DNA of 64,000 bases from Sphingomonas aliaeris (GTDB taxonomy: Bacteria > Pseudomonadota > Alphaproteobacteria > Sphingomonadales > Sphingomonadaceae): positions 3,040,501 to 3,104,500 of the forward strand of contig NZ_CP061035.1 of NCBI RefSeq assembly GCF_016743815.1, written 5' to 3'. Below, piece by piece: positions 36,538 to 45,553 of the stretch. Made by a program: the position numbers and the translations under genes. A model generated the notes under the pieces. The model was not told where the DNA came from, made no database searches, and was given only the letters and a program-made list of their open reading frames with translations. Numbering within the stretch: the first letter of the stretch is position 1; every line of letters begins with the position of its first letter.

Positions 36538-37418
36538 ATGACCGACGCGACGTATACGCCCCCGAACGCTGGGTCTGGAACAAGGACAATGGCGGACGCT
36601 TCGCCAACATCAACCGGCCGATCGCCGGCCCCACGCACGACAAGGACCTGCCCGTCGGGCGGCACCCGCTCCAGCTCTATTCGCTCGCCACGCCGAACGG
36701 CGTGAAGGTGACGGTCATGCTCGAGGAACTGCTCGCCGCGGGACATGACGGTGCGGAATATGACGCGTGGCTGATCCGCATCAACGAAGGTGACCAGTTC
36801 TCCAGCGGTTTCGTCGATATCAATCCCAATTCGAAGATCCCGGCATTGCTCGACCACAGCGGGACGACGCCGGTGCGCGTGTTCGAATCCGGCTCGATCC
36901 TATTGTACCTCGCGGAGAAGTTCGGGGCGTTCGTGCCGACCGATCCCGCCGCCCGCGCCGAATGCCTGTCCTGGCTGTTCTGGCAGATGGGCAGCGGCCC
37001 CTATCTGGGCGGTGGCTTCGGCCACTTCTATGCCTATGCCCCCACCAAGATCGAATATGCGATCGACCGGTTCGCGATGGAAACGAAGCGGCAGCTTGAT
37101 GTGCTCGACCGGCGATTGGCGGAAAGCGAGTATCTGGGCGGCAGCGACTATACGATCGCCGATATGGCGGTGTGGCCGTGGTACGGTGCGCTCGCCAAGG
37201 GTCTGGTCTACGATGCGGGCACGTTCCTGCAGGTCGAGGATTACACGCACCTGCAGCGCTGGACCGACCAGATCGCCGAACGTCCTGCGGTAAAGCGCGG
37301 GCGGATGGTCAATCGGGTGATGGGCGATCCGGCAAGCCAATTGCACGAACGCCACGACGCCAGCGACTTCGACACGAAGACGCAGGACAAGATCGGCACG
37401 GACGCCAGCGGGTCCTAG
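36538..37418 (+). CDS. yghU: YghU-type glutathione S-transferase, N-terminal frameshift
   Basis: Disulfide-bond-reductase-like GST of the Nu class. The body matches YghU closely: WVWNKDNGGRFANINRPIAG, THDKDLPVGRHPLQLYSLATPNGVKVTVMLEEL, FVDINPNSKIPALLDHSG, VFESGSILLYLAEKFGAF, and the all-helical C-terminal domain with MGSGPYLGGGFGHFYAYAP. The family start (MTDATYTPPE...) is present at 36538 after GGAGAG, but a C5 run at 36559-36563 needs six C to join it to ERWVWNKDNGG. Without repair only the internal frame is usable. The intact remainder makes a consensus error likely. Confidence 0.85.
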
Positions 37419-37437
37419 ACCAACGACTTCAATACGC

Positions 37438-37507
37438 CCCGTTCGTGCTGAGCCTGTCGAAGCACCTGCCCATGTGGCCCGCCCTTCGACAAGCTCAGGA
37501 CGAACGG
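37438..37507. repeat. Intergenic inverted repeat (CCGTTCGTGCTGAGCCTGTC type)
   Basis: CCCGTTCGTGCTGAGCCTGT at 37438-37457, continuing CGAAG, faces the inverted copy CCCTTCGACAAGCTCAGGAC at 37482-37501, continuing GAACGG. The arms pair over about 24 bp with few mismatches. This unit is widespread in sphingomonad intergenic regions. It lies between the convergent yghU and pncB genes and could terminate both. Confidence 0.78.
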
Positions 37508-37533
37508 TTGAATGTGCCGGTTGGATATTCCCG

Positions 37534-38829
37534 CTAGCTCGCGCCGCGCCCGCCCGCCTGCCCGAACACGCGGCGATAACGCGCGATCTCGGCGGCATCG
37601 CCGGTGGCTTTGGCGGGATTGTCGGACAGCTTGACCGCCGGGCGGCCGTTCGCCTCGATCACCTTGACGACGAGGGACATGGGATCGAGCCCGGTCGTAC
37701 CACCGGGTGCGCATCCTTCGAAATCGTTGGTCAGGTTCGTCCCCCAACCGAAGCTCATGCGCACCCGCCCGTGAAAGTGGCGGTAGGTCGCCTCGATCGA
37801 CTCCACGTCCATACCATCGGAAAAGATCAGCAGCTTGCCCTGCGGGTCGCGGCCCCGTTGCTGCCACCAGCGGATGATCTGCTCCCCCGCCTCGATTGGT
37901 GGCGCGCTGTCTGGCCTAAAGCCGGTCCAGTCCGCGAGCCAGTCCGGCGCTCCGGCGAGAAAAGCCTTCGTCCCGAATGCGTCGGGCAGCGCGATCAGCA
38001 GATTGCCCGCATAGTGCCGGCGCCAGTCCTCCAGCACGCGGTACGGCGCAGCGCGCAACGCCTCGTCCGTATCGGCGAGCGCCGCCAGCACCATCGGAAG
38101 TTCGTGCGCATTGGTGCCGATCGCTTCCAGATCGCTGTCCATCGCGAGCAGCACATTGGACGTCCCGATGAACCGGTCGCCCAGCCCTTCCTTCAACGCC
38201 TCGACGCACCAGCGCTGCCACAGGAAGCCGTGCCGTCGCCGAGTGCCGAAATCCGACAGAGCGAGATCGGGCAAGGCGCGAAGCCGTTCGACCTTGTCCC
38301 ATAATTTCGACTTCGCCCGCGCGTATAGAATGTCGAGCGTGAAGCGGCCCATATCCCGCATCGCAGCGCGCGAACGAAGCTCGTTGATCACGCTCAGCGC
38401 CGGGATTTCCCACATCGTGGTCATCATCCAGGGTCCGGCGAAGCGCAGGTCGAACTGCCCGTCGACCCGGCGCAACTCATATTCGGGCAGCTGGAAATCC
38501 GCGAGCCATTCGAGGAAGTCCGGCGCGAACATCCGCTCCTGCCCGGCAAAGCTGTTGCCCGCGAGCCAGATCAATTCCTTCTTGGTAAAACGCACCGTCC
38601 GCGCGTGATCCAGTTGCGCCCGCAACTCATCCTCGTCGATCGTATCGGCCAGCCGGATGTGCGTGCTGCGGTTGATCAGCCCGAACGTCGCCTGAACCTG
38701 CGGGTACAGATGCCGGATCATCTGCAACATCAGCAGCTTGTAGAAATCGGTATCCAGCAGACTGCGGACGATCGGATCGAGCCGGAAATTGTGGTTGTAC
38801 GTGCGCGTGGCGATGTCGGTGACGGTCAT
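37534..38829 (-). CDS. pncB: Nicotinate phosphoribosyltransferase PncB
   Basis: ATP-stimulated enzyme that makes nicotinate mononucleotide from nicotinate and PRPP for NAD salvage. Landmarks are [23 protein letters not shown] at the N-terminus, [70 protein letters not shown], and [14 protein letters not shown] near the C-terminus. 431 residues, full length. Six bases separate it from nnrD upstream, another NAD-related gene, so the pair forms a nicotinamide-nucleotide maintenance operon with the phosphatase. Confidence 0.96.
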   Translation of the reverse strand: MTVTDIATRTYNHNFRLDPIVRSLLDTDFYKLLMLQMIRHLYPQVQATFGLINRSTHIRLADTIDEDELRAQLDHARTVRFTKKELIWLAGNSFAGQERMFAPDFLEWLADFQLPEYELRRVDGQFDLRFAGPWMMTTMWEIPALSVINELRSRAAMRDMGRFTLDILYARAKSKLWDKVERLRALPDLALSDFGTRRRHGFLWQRWCVEALKEGLGDRFIGTSNVLLAMDSDLEAIGTNAHELPMVLAALADTDEALRAAPYRVLEDWRRHYAGNLLIALPDAFGTKAFLAGAPDWLADWTGFRPDSAPPIEAGEQIIRWWQQRGRDPQGKLLIFSDGMDVESIEATYRHFHGRVRMSFGWGTNLTNDFEGCAPGGTTGLDPMSLVVKVIEANGRPAVKLSDNPAKATGDAAEIARYRRVFGQAGGRGAS

Positions 38830-38835
38830 CGTGCC

Positions 38836-39720
38836 TTACTGCGGCAGCAGGCGGGGGAATTCGACCGGCAATTCGCGCGCGAGAAATCCGATCGGCCCGC
38901 TCATCGTCGCGACGCGCCGGCCGCTTTGGCCGTGGAGCCACACGCCCCATCCCGCGGCGACCCGTGGCGAGGCGCCGCGCGCTACCAGCCCGGCGATCGC
39001 ACCCGCCAGCACATCGCCCGATCCGCCGGTCGCCAGCCCCGTTCCACCCCCGCCATAGTGCAACATCGCGCCATCGGGGCCGGCGATCACCGTGCTGCTT
39101 CCCTTCAGCACGACGATCGCGCCGAACCGCGCCGCGGCATCGCACGCGAACCGTTCGGGATTATCGGCGACCGCATCCTCCTCGCATCCGGCCAGAACCG
39201 CCATCTCGCCATAATGCGGGGTAAGGATTAGTCTTCCGCTCAGCGCTGCTGCCTGGGACTCGAGATCGCGCAACGCCCCGATCGGCATCGCATCGACGAC
39301 GAGGATCATCTCGCCCGGATCGGCCGAGATCACCTGACCGAGCAACCGGGCGGCCACCTCCGGACGGGCGATGCCGGGGCCAAGCACGACCGTATCGCAT
39401 CGGGCCATCGCCTGCTCCACGATCGGCCCCGCCCCCTCCCCAATCTCGCGATCATCGTCTTCCGGCAGCGCGATCGCGGCGGCTTCGGGCACGAACAGGC
39501 CGAGCATGGTCGCCGCCGACGCGATCGTCGCCATCTGGAGCTTTCCCGCGCCGACCCGCAACGCCGCCTCACCGGTCAAGCGGATGGCGCCCGGCACGCG
39601 GCCGGATCCGCCGATCGCCAGCACCCGACCCCGGCTGTTCTTCGTCGTGCCGCCGCCATGAACGGGCAATGGATTGGCGGCGATCCACGCGCTGTCGACT
39701 GGGGTCGCGCCGTAGCTCAT
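38836..39720 (-). CDS. nnrD: ADP/ATP-dependent NAD(P)H-hydrate dehydratase
   Basis: 294-residue ribokinase-like enzyme that repairs hydrated NAD(P)H. Stand-alone dehydratase (CARKD) without the YjeF-N epimerase domain that is fused in E. coli. Key segments are GRVLAIGGSGRVPGAIRLTGEAALRVGAGK, VVLGPGIAR, LILTPHYGEMAVLAG, VLKGSSTVIAGPDG and the active-site stretch GLATGGSGDVLAGAIAGLVARG. Its start overlaps the stop of the upstream histidine phosphatase (ATGA) and it ends 6 bp from pncB. Confidence 0.93.
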   Translation of the reverse strand: MSYGATPVDSAWIAANPLPVHGGGTTKNSRGRVLAIGGSGRVPGAIRLTGEAALRVGAGKLQMATIASAATMLGLFVPEAAAIALPEDDDREIGEGAGPIVEQAMARCDTVVLGPGIARPEVAARLLGQVISADPGEMILVVDAMPIGALRDLESQAAALSGRLILTPHYGEMAVLAGCEEDAVADNPERFACDAAARFGAIVVLKGSSTVIAGPDGAMLHYGGGGTGLATGGSGDVLAGAIAGLVARGASPRVAAGWGVWLHGQSGRRVATMSGPIGFLARELPVEFPRLLPQ

Positions 39721-40505
39721 CCGCGCACCGCCCCCGTGGCATCCGGCGTCGCGGTGACGATCGACGGACTGCGTTCCTCGAGATGCGAGACATCGTTGTA
39801 GTGGACCAGCGCCAGACCGCCTTCCGTGCCCATCGCGGGATCGAAGCGATATTCGGTGACCGCGCAATTGCCGACCTCCGCCTCCCGGTCGATCGCCAGA
39901 ATCGTGGCCTCGTCCATATTCTCGATAATGTAGCGCAGGCACAGCACGACGACCTGATGCGCGACGATCATGACCCTGCGTTCGGCATAATGCAGCGCGA
40001 TCGTGTCCATCAGCGACCGGAGCCGGAAGATGACATCGCACCAGCTCTCGCCACCCGGCGGGCGGTGATAGAATTTGCCGAGGATGCGGCGGAATTCCGC
40101 CTGATCGGGAAAGACGGACGCGATCCCACCCGTCGTCAGCCCGTCCAATATGCCGAATTCCTTCTCGCGCAGGCGCTCGTCGACCGCGACCGGCCCGTCC
40201 AGCGATCCGCCTCCGCAGTCCAGGAACAGCTGCGCCGTGCGTTGCGCGCGCAGATAGGGCGAGGCGAGGATCACGTCCGGGCGCTGTTCCGCCGGGCGAT
40301 CGGCGAACCACCGCCCCATCGTCCGCGCCTGCGTTTCGCCCAGCGGGGAAAGCGGGACATCGACATCGCGCATCGTCAGTTCGATCCGCTGCGCCCCGCG
40401 CGCATGCGCTTCGTCCCGCGCGATATTGCCGGTGCTCTCGCCGTGGCGGACGATCCAGAGCGTGGCGGGCCAGCGCGGCGACGCCATCAACGCTGCCTGC
40501 CGCAT
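39717..40505 (-). CDS. Histidine phosphatase family protein
   Basis: 262-residue phosphatase of the phosphoglycerate-mutase-like superfamily. The phosphohistidine motif is LWIVRHGESTGNIARDEAHARG, then VDVPLSPLGETQARTMG, ILASPYLRAQRTAQL, DERLREKEFGILDG and the second catalytic His in RVMIVAHQVVVLCLRYII. Start taken at 40505; ATG at 40487 is an alternative. First gene of the phosphatase-nnrD-pncB operon, so a phosphorylated nucleotide or sugar may be the substrate, but this is inference. Confidence 0.87.
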   Translation of the reverse strand: MRQAALMASPRWPATLWIVRHGESTGNIARDEAHARGAQRIELTMRDVDVPLSPLGETQARTMGRWFADRPAEQRPDVILASPYLRAQRTAQLFLDCGGGSLDGPVAVDERLREKEFGILDGLTTGGIASVFPDQAEFRRILGKFYHRPPGGESWCDVIFRLRSLMDTIALHYAERRVMIVAHQVVVLCLRYIIENMDEATILAIDREAEVGNCAVTEYRFDPAMGTEGGLALVHYNDVSHLEERSPSIVTATPDATGAVRG

Positions 40506-40654
40506 TGGATGAGTACACCGCGTTCGATTTGGTCCGGTCGATCGATCATCAAGGTTCCCGCATAGTCGAGGACAGAGCGCACGACCGCCCAGCCTGTTCC
40601 GGGCGATATTCATTGATCGAGGTTATTTGCTTTGCAAACAACGCGTTAAGCCGC

Positions 40655-40679
40655 GGAACGGGTCGCCGTCGGGCGGGTT
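40655..40679 (+). promoter_or_regulatory. EcfG-like promoter of the 59-aa protein gene
   Basis: GGAAC (40655-40659), exactly 16 bp, then GGTT (40676-40679). The -35 is perfect and the -10 keeps GTT. The ATG follows 24 bp later with an AGGAG site in between, so geometry is right for a short leader. Confidence 0.5.
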
Positions 40680-40703
40680 GATCGCCGTGAAATGGAGGTA
40701 GTC

Positions 40704-40883
40704 ATGGCAATCAAGGGCGCAGGCGGCAATCCCGGAGCGATCACCAAAAAGGGCGGCGACGACGCGAAAGGCAGCACCGGCACCGGGCGCGGCGGCGGCA
40801 CCAGCGGCGGAGGCACAACGGCACGCGGCGCAAAGAAGAACCCGCAGGACAATGCCAAGAATGAAGAGGGACAGGCCGGCTGA
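40704..40883 (+). CDS. Small glycine/lysine-rich hydrophilic protein (59 aa)
   Basis: Low-complexity, fully hydrophilic peptide starting MAIKGAGGNPGAITKKGGDDAKGS, with a GRGGGTSGGGTT core and the end KKNPQDNAKNEEGQAG. ATG at 40704 has a strong TGGAGGTA site. Composition (Gly, Lys, Asn, Thr; no Cys, Trp, Tyr or Phe) indicates a disordered protein like small stress or desiccation proteins. The preceding EcfG-like promoter supports a stress role. Family not recognised. Confidence 0.72.
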   Translation: MAIKGAGGNPGAITKKGGDDAKGSTGTGRGGGTSGGGTTARGAKKNPQDNAKNEEGQAG

Positions 40884-40901
40884 TCGCATACCGGCCCCCC
40901 G

Positions 40902-41132
40902 TCATTTGAGCTTGCCGCGGACCAGATCGGCCAGATCCGCGTCTGCGACCGTCGTCACCCCGTCCCGGATGATTACGGCGAGCCGATCGTCCTGCCATAT
41001 CTCGACCGCCGCGCCCGGATCGATCCGCGGCATGCGCGCCGCCGCTTCCCGGTCGGACGCGGCCAAGAACAGGAACGTGGCGAGCGGTGCGGCCGGATTG
41101 TCGGGAAATATCGTCGCCTGGTACAGTGGCAT
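40902..41132 (-). CDS. Hypothetical protein (about 76 aa)
   Basis: Starts MPLYQATIFPDNPAAPLATFLFLAASDREAAARMP and ends VITVIRDG-like strands followed by ADADLADLVRGKLK. Alternating beta/alpha pattern suggests a small globular protein with a central strand pair (VEIWQDDRLAVIIRDGV). ATG at 41132 preferred over a GTG at 41141. It lies between two convincing genes with no competing frame. No family recognised. Confidence 0.5.
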   Translation of the reverse strand: MPLYQATIFPDNPAAPLATFLFLAASDREAAARMPRIDPGAAVEIWQDDRLAVIIRDGVTTVADADLADLVRGKLK

Positions 41133-41175
41133 GGTTTGCACTGGCCGCCAGCGTTCGCCGCAGGTCCGGCAGCGT

Positions 41176-42309
41176 TCAGGCCAGAGCCGCCTCGAACTCC
41201 GCCGGGGCCGGCAGTGCCCAACTGGCCGCCAGCCGCCGGTATGTCGCGAGTGCCTGACCGACGACCCGATCCCTATCGTGGTGAAGATCCGCGGCGGGCC
41301 GACCGACGAACGTCACGCCGGATTCTGCCAGCGCGAGTGCTTCGTATCGCTTGAACAAGGCCAGCTCCCCGGCGGGCGGACTGTCGATGGCACGAGAGGA
41401 CTGGTCCTGCAGCCGCCCGTGACAATGATCGAAATAGTCGTCGATCGGCCCGGTGAAGACGAGGTGATCGTGCGGATAGGCCGACCGCGCATCCTTATAC
41501 TCGACGCCCAGCAGAAGATCGATTCCGGGATGGTCGAGCAAGTTGTCAGCATTGTCCGCGACGTGCGGGCGGCGATCGACCACAAGCACCGACTTGCCGG
41601 ATTGCGACGCCAGCCGCTCCGCCATCACCGCGCCCGCGATGCCCGCGCCCACGACCATCACGTCGTAGCGCGCGGGGGGTTCGGACGGACCGCGCGTCGG
41701 CGAGACGATCGGTTGCACGCGTCGCTTTTCGCGGAGGAATTCCTCAATCCGGGCCGCGATCAGCCCATATGCTGTATCCCAACCAGCTTCCGATGCAGGC
41801 GCGGTTTTCCCGGCCTCGCCGTCGGTGAGGATCTGGTCCGCACGCGTCGATACCCGCGCCTCGACGGCTTCCAGATGCGGTCGATCGGCGGGATCGTCCA
41901 GCCGATCATAGACGATGCAGGCTGGCCGGACGTGATCCGAAAAAGCGAGCATCGCCGGATCGCAATACCAGTGGATGACCGGACCGGCGATCTCGCTCGT
42001 CAGCCGATCCAGCAGGCGGGCAAGCGTCTGCGCGTCGCCGGCAAGATCGTCTTCCTCGCGCAGTTGCGGGACGACGATGTGTACCCCGCTTTCGGCATCC
42101 GTCGCGATGTCCAGCCGCGCCGCGTCCAGCCCCGCCACGATGCGCGGCTCCTCCCAGAAATAGACCGGCAGGGCCCCCGCCGACCGACGCATCATCTGTT
42201 GCGGCCGATCGGCGCCGGACGCCCATCGCAGATAGCTGAAACAGATGACCGCGCCGCCGTCGGGCGAATTGATCGAGATGAAGGAAGCGCCGGTCGGGGT
42301 GTGCTGCAT
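41176..42309 (-). CDS. Shortened glycosyltransferase / UDP-galactopyranose mutase fusion
   Basis: 377 residues in one open frame from ATG 42309. Residues about 10-165 resemble the N-terminal lobe of GT-B enzymes fused to UGM in other alphaproteobacteria (VICFSYLRWASGADRPQQMM, LPVYFWEEPR, PVIHWYCDPAMLAFS). Residues 215-257 are the FAD-binding start of UGM (YDVMVVGAGIAGAVMAERLA, VLVVDRRPHVADNADN). Residues 258-360 match the UGM end (LLGVEYKDARSAYPHDHLVFTGPIDDYFDH, FKRYEALALAESGVTFVGR, VVGQALATYRRLA). The second GT lobe, most of the UGM substrate domain and about 60 further residues are missing, all in frame. Mutase activity seems unlikely. An EcfG-like promoter precedes it. Confidence 0.72.
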   Translation of the reverse strand: MQHTPTGASFISINSPDGGAVICFSYLRWASGADRPQQMMRRSAGALPVYFWEEPRIVAGLDAARLDIATDAESGVHIVVPQLREEDDLAGDAQTLARLLDRLTSEIAGPVIHWYCDPAMLAFSDHVRPACIVYDRLDDPADRPHLEAVEARVSTRADQILTDGEAGKTAPASEAGWDTAYGLIAARIEEFLREKRRVQPIVSPTRGPSEPPARYDVMVVGAGIAGAVMAERLASQSGKSVLVVDRRPHVADNADNLLDHPGIDLLLGVEYKDARSAYPHDHLVFTGPIDDYFDHCHGRLQDQSSRAIDSPPAGELALFKRYEALALAESGVTFVGRPAADLHHDRDRVVGQALATYRRLAASWALPAPAEFEAALA

Positions 42310-42340
42310 GGGGTCCAGCCTTGGTGATGGATCATCAATC

Positions 42341-42365
42341 AACCTGCCCCCGGCCCGGCGGTTCC
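42341..42365 (-). promoter_or_regulatory. EcfG-like promoter of the mini GT/UGM gene
   Basis: Minus strand GGAAC (42361-42365), exactly 16 bp, then GGTT (42341-42344). It lies 32 bp upstream of the ATG at 42309, which also argues against starting the gene at the in-frame codon at 42342, since that falls inside the -10 box. Confidence 0.5.
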
Positions 42366-42477
42366 TGGCTAAACCATTGATCTTAAACTAGATTGTACAG
42401 TTTTCCTGCAACCTGCCGACGCGCTGCCGGTTCTTCGGGCGGGGCCGGACTCGTGCCCGTGGGACGGAGACTGCGCG

Positions 42478-44652
42478 ATGGAATTGTGGGGCGGGATCGA
42501 ATGCACCGTCAATCGCGTCGGCAACCGATGGAACGATCAACTGGCCTTGACCGGGCATCGCACCCGGATGTCCGATCTGGATGCCATCCTGTCGCTGGGT
42601 CTGACCGCGCTGCGCTATCCCATCCTGTGGGAGGACGTCGCGCCGGAGCATTCCGACCGTCGCGACTGGTCCTGGGTCGATCCGCGGCTGGACCGGCTGA
42701 GGACGAGCGGATGCCGCGTCATCGCCGGGCTGGTGCATCATGGCAGCGGGCCGCACTATACCGACCTGCTCGATCCTGGCTTCCCCATCGGACTTGCGGA
42801 CCACGCACGCGCCGTGGCCGAGCGGTTCGACTGGATCGAGGAATGGACCCCCGTCAACGAACCCGTCACCACCGCACGCTTCTCCGCGCTCTATGGCCTA
42901 TGGTATCCGCACGCCCGCGAAGAAGCAGCATTCTGGGCGGCGTTGCTCAACCAGATCGACGCCACCCGGCTGGCGATGCGGCAGGTCCGCCGGATCAATC
43001 CCCACGCGCGGCTTATCCAGACCGACGATCTCGGGCGCAGCTACGCCACCGCGCCGCTGCGGCAACAGGCCGGGTTCGACAATATGCGGCGCTGGGCCGG
43101 CTGGGACCTGTTGTGCGGACAGGTCACGCCGCACCATCCCTTGTTCGATCGCATCGCCGCATTCGGGCTCTCGGATCGACTGCGGGCGATCGCCGACGAT
43201 CCGTGTCCGCCGGACATCATCGCCGTGAACCACTATCTGACCAGCGATCGTTTCCTGGATCATCGCACCGAACTGTATCCCGCGATCGAGCCGGGCGGAA
43301 ATGGCCAGATGCGCTACGTGGACGTGGAGGCGATCCGGGTGTTGCAGCCCGCGCCCCAGGGCCTCGAGGGCGCCCTGCGCGAGGCGTGGGACCGCTACCA
43401 TATCCCGATCGCGGTGACGGAGGTGCATAATGGCTGCACGCGCGACGAACAGATACGCTGGATGGCGCGCGCTTGGTCGATCGCCCGGCGGTTGGAACGG
43501 GACGACGTGGACGTCCGCGCGGTGACCAGTTGGGCGCTGTTCGGCAATGACGGTTGGAACACGCTGCTGACTGCGCCGGGCGTGTACGAGCCCGGCGCAT
43601 TCGACGTCCGCGGGAGGGACGTTCGTCCTACCGCGCTGGCGGGTGTGCTGCGCGATCTGTCCACCGGGCGCGAACCACATCCGGTGGCCGCCCAACCCGG
43701 CTGGTGGGAACGGCCGATCCGCCTGCTTCACGCGCCCGTCGCCCGGCCCGCCTCCGCGCGCGCGCATCGGCCCGTGCCGACGCCGGCGGCCGCACCGATC
43801 CTCATCGCCGGTGCAACGGGCACGTTGGGGCAGGCGCTGGAAAGGGCCTGCCGTCACCGCGGCCTCGATTGCGTGCTGACCGATCGCACCGGGCTGTCGC
43901 TGGACGATCCCGCGAGCATCCGCCGGGCGCTGGACGCGCACCGGCCGTGGCTGGCGATCAATGCGGCGGGGTGGGTTCGCGTGGACGACGCAGAAACTGC
44001 CGAGGATGCATGCTTCGCGGCCAATGCCGTTGGAGCGACGAACTTCGCACGCGCCTGCGATGCGGCTGGTATTCCCAGCGTGAACTTTTCCACCGATCTG
44101 GTGTTCGACGGCACCGATCCGGATGCGTATGACGAGGCGTCCGCACCGAACCCGCTCAGCGCCTATGGCCGCAGCAAGGCCGCTGCGGAGCGTGACATCA
44201 CGGCCTTGCCCGGTCGCCACCTGATCGTTCGCACCGCAGCGTTCTTCTCGCCGTTCGACCCGCACAATTTCGCCTGGGCGGTGGCGGACACGCTCCGGCG
44301 CGGCGAGCCATTCCACGCGGCGTCGGATCATTTCGTTTCCCCGACCTACGTCCCGCATCTGGCTGACGCCGTGCTCGACCTCGCGATCGATGGAGAACGT
44401 GGCATGTGGCACCTGACCAACAATACGGGGATCAGCTGGAGCGATTTCGCGACGCGCATCGCGGCAGCCTGTGCGCTGGATACGGCATTGATCGTCCCAG
44501 TGCCCGGCGACGAACTCTGCTGGACCGCCCGCCGCCCCGTCGATGCAACGCTCGTCAGCCGTCGAGGCGCGCTATTGCCCTCGCTTGACCACGCGATCGC
44601 CTGCTTCGCCGGCGCCATGGGGGAGATACGCGATCGTCAGCGCGCCGCTTGA
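42478..44652 (+). CDS. GH1-like glycosidase / dTDP-4-dehydrorhamnose reductase-like fusion
   Basis: 724-residue two-domain protein. Residues 1-400 form a GH1-type TIM barrel starting MELWGGIECTVNRVG, with acid/base E128 in WTPVNEPV and candidate nucleophile E315 in IAVTEVHNG; both glutamates are kept. A Pro/Ala-rich linker (about 410-438) leads to an SDR domain of RmlD type, with nucleotide loop ILIAGATGTLGQALE (441-455), NAAGWVRVDDAE, SVNFSTDLVFDG and active-site Y563-x3-K567 in SAYGRSKAA. Fusion suggests coupling of sugar release or transfer to sugar-nucleotide reduction; substrates unknown. Preceded by GGACGGAGA; divergent from the mini GT/UGM gene. Confidence 0.85.
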   Translation: MELWGGIECTVNRVGNRWNDQLALTGHRTRMSDLDAILSLGLTALRYPILWEDVAPEHSDRRDWSWVDPRLDRLRTSGCRVIAGLVHHGSGPHYTDLLDPGFPIGLADHARAVAERFDWIEEWTPVNEPVTTARFSALYGLWYPHAREEAAFWAALLNQIDATRLAMRQVRRINPHARLIQTDDLGRSYATAPLRQQAGFDNMRRWAGWDLLCGQVTPHHPLFDRIAAFGLSDRLRAIADDPCPPDIIAVNHYLTSDRFLDHRTELYPAIEPGGNGQMRYVDVEAIRVLQPAPQGLEGALREAWDRYHIPIAVTEVHNGCTRDEQIRWMARAWSIARRLERDDVDVRAVTSWALFGNDGWNTLLTAPGVYEPGAFDVRGRDVRPTALAGVLRDLSTGREPHPVAAQPGWWERPIRLLHAPVARPASARAHRPVPTPAAAPILIAGATGTLGQALERACRHRGLDCVLTDRTGLSLDDPASIRRALDAHRPWLAINAAGWVRVDDAETAEDACFAANAVGATNFARACDAAGIPSVNFSTDLVFDGTDPDAYDEASAPNPLSAYGRSKAAAERDITALPGRHLIVRTAAFFSPFDPHNFAWAVADTLRRGEPFHAASDHFVSPTYVPHLADAVLDLAIDGERGMWHLTNNTGISWSDFATRIAAACALDTALIVPVPGDELCWTARRPVDATLVSRRGALLPSLDHAIACFAGAMGEIRDRQRAA

Positions 44653-44685
44653 GCAGCACGCCGCCAAGATTAATCGGCCCCGCGA

Positions 44686-45450
44686 TCAGTCTCCACGCGC
44701 CTTCGTCGCGAATTCGTTCAACTGCTTCAGCGTCTCGTCGAACCGCCCTTCCGCCTCTGCGCGACGCAGGAAGCCGACGCGTTCGACCAGGATTTCGGCC
44801 GGGGTCGGCGTCTGCGAGAACAAGGCCATCACTTCATCGGCGAAGTCGTCCAGCGGCTGATATCCGGGGCGGCTTTCCTGCCCCGGCGTCAGGCCGGTCT
44901 GGACCGCCGGCGGGGCAAGCTCGATCACCTCGACCCGGTCCTTCAACACTTCGCGCAACGAGATCGTGTAAGAATGGATCGCCGCCTTGGTCGCGTTATA
45001 GGTCGGCGTGGCAGTCATCGGCACGAAGGCGAGACCGGACGTCACGTTGACGATCGCCGCGTTGGGCTGCGTCGCGAGGTGCTCGATCAGCGCATTGGTC
45101 AACCGGATCGGGCCGAGCAGGTTGGTGGTGATCGTCGCCTCGGCATCGTTCAGGTCGCGGCGCGCGTCCAGACGTTCGAACCGCATGATGCCGGCATTGT
45201 TGATCAGGATGTTGACCGCCGGATGCTCCGCCAGCAAGCGCCGGGCGAAATCCTCGACACCGGCGGCGCTTTCGACGTCAAGTTCTATCGCATGCATGTT
45301 CTCGCGGCCAGCGATCGCGTGATCTAGCGCGTCGCGGCGACGGCCGGCCACGATCACGGTGTTGCCCGCATCGTGGAACCGGTGCGCCAGCGCTTCGCCG
45401 ATGCCCGAACCGCCGCCCGTGATCAGGATGGTATTGCCGCTGGTCTTCAC
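44686..45450 (-). CDS. SDR-family oxidoreductase (DltE-like)
   Basis: 254-residue classical short-chain dehydrogenase. Cofactor motif TILITGGGSGIGEALAHRF with the Arg-Arg of VAGRRRDAL favouring NADP(H); NNAGIMRF, the serine in IVNVTSGLAFVPM and the catalytic Y-x3-K in TPTYNATKAAIHSYT. Start taken as GTG 45450 (KTSGNTILITGG); an upstream start adding MAFRGADR is possible. Converges on the GH1/RmlD fusion with 33 bp between stops. Substrate unknown. Confidence 0.88.
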   Translation of the reverse strand: MKTSGNTILITGGGSGIGEALAHRFHDAGNTVIVAGRRRDALDHAIAGRENMHAIELDVESAAGVEDFARRLLAEHPAVNILINNAGIMRFERLDARRDLNDAEATITTNLLGPIRLTNALIEHLATQPNAAIVNVTSGLAFVPMTATPTYNATKAAIHSYTISLREVLKDRVEVIELAPPAVQTGLTPGQESRPGYQPLDDFADEVMALFSQTPTPAEILVERVGFLRRAEAEGRFDETLKQLNEFATKARGD

Positions 45451-45553
45451 CCGGTCCGCTCCTCGAAAAGCCAAGACGCGGTATTTAGGACGAAAGGCCC
45501 CCAGCGAAAGACGCCGCCGGCTTTATTCCGGCCGGACCGCGCCGCCGCCGCCT

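Noticed and set aside
38836..40518. 560-codon nnrD with a long N-terminal extension
   Set aside because: The extension is the histidine phosphatase gene read in another frame; the ATG at 39720 overlapping that gene's stop is the proper start.
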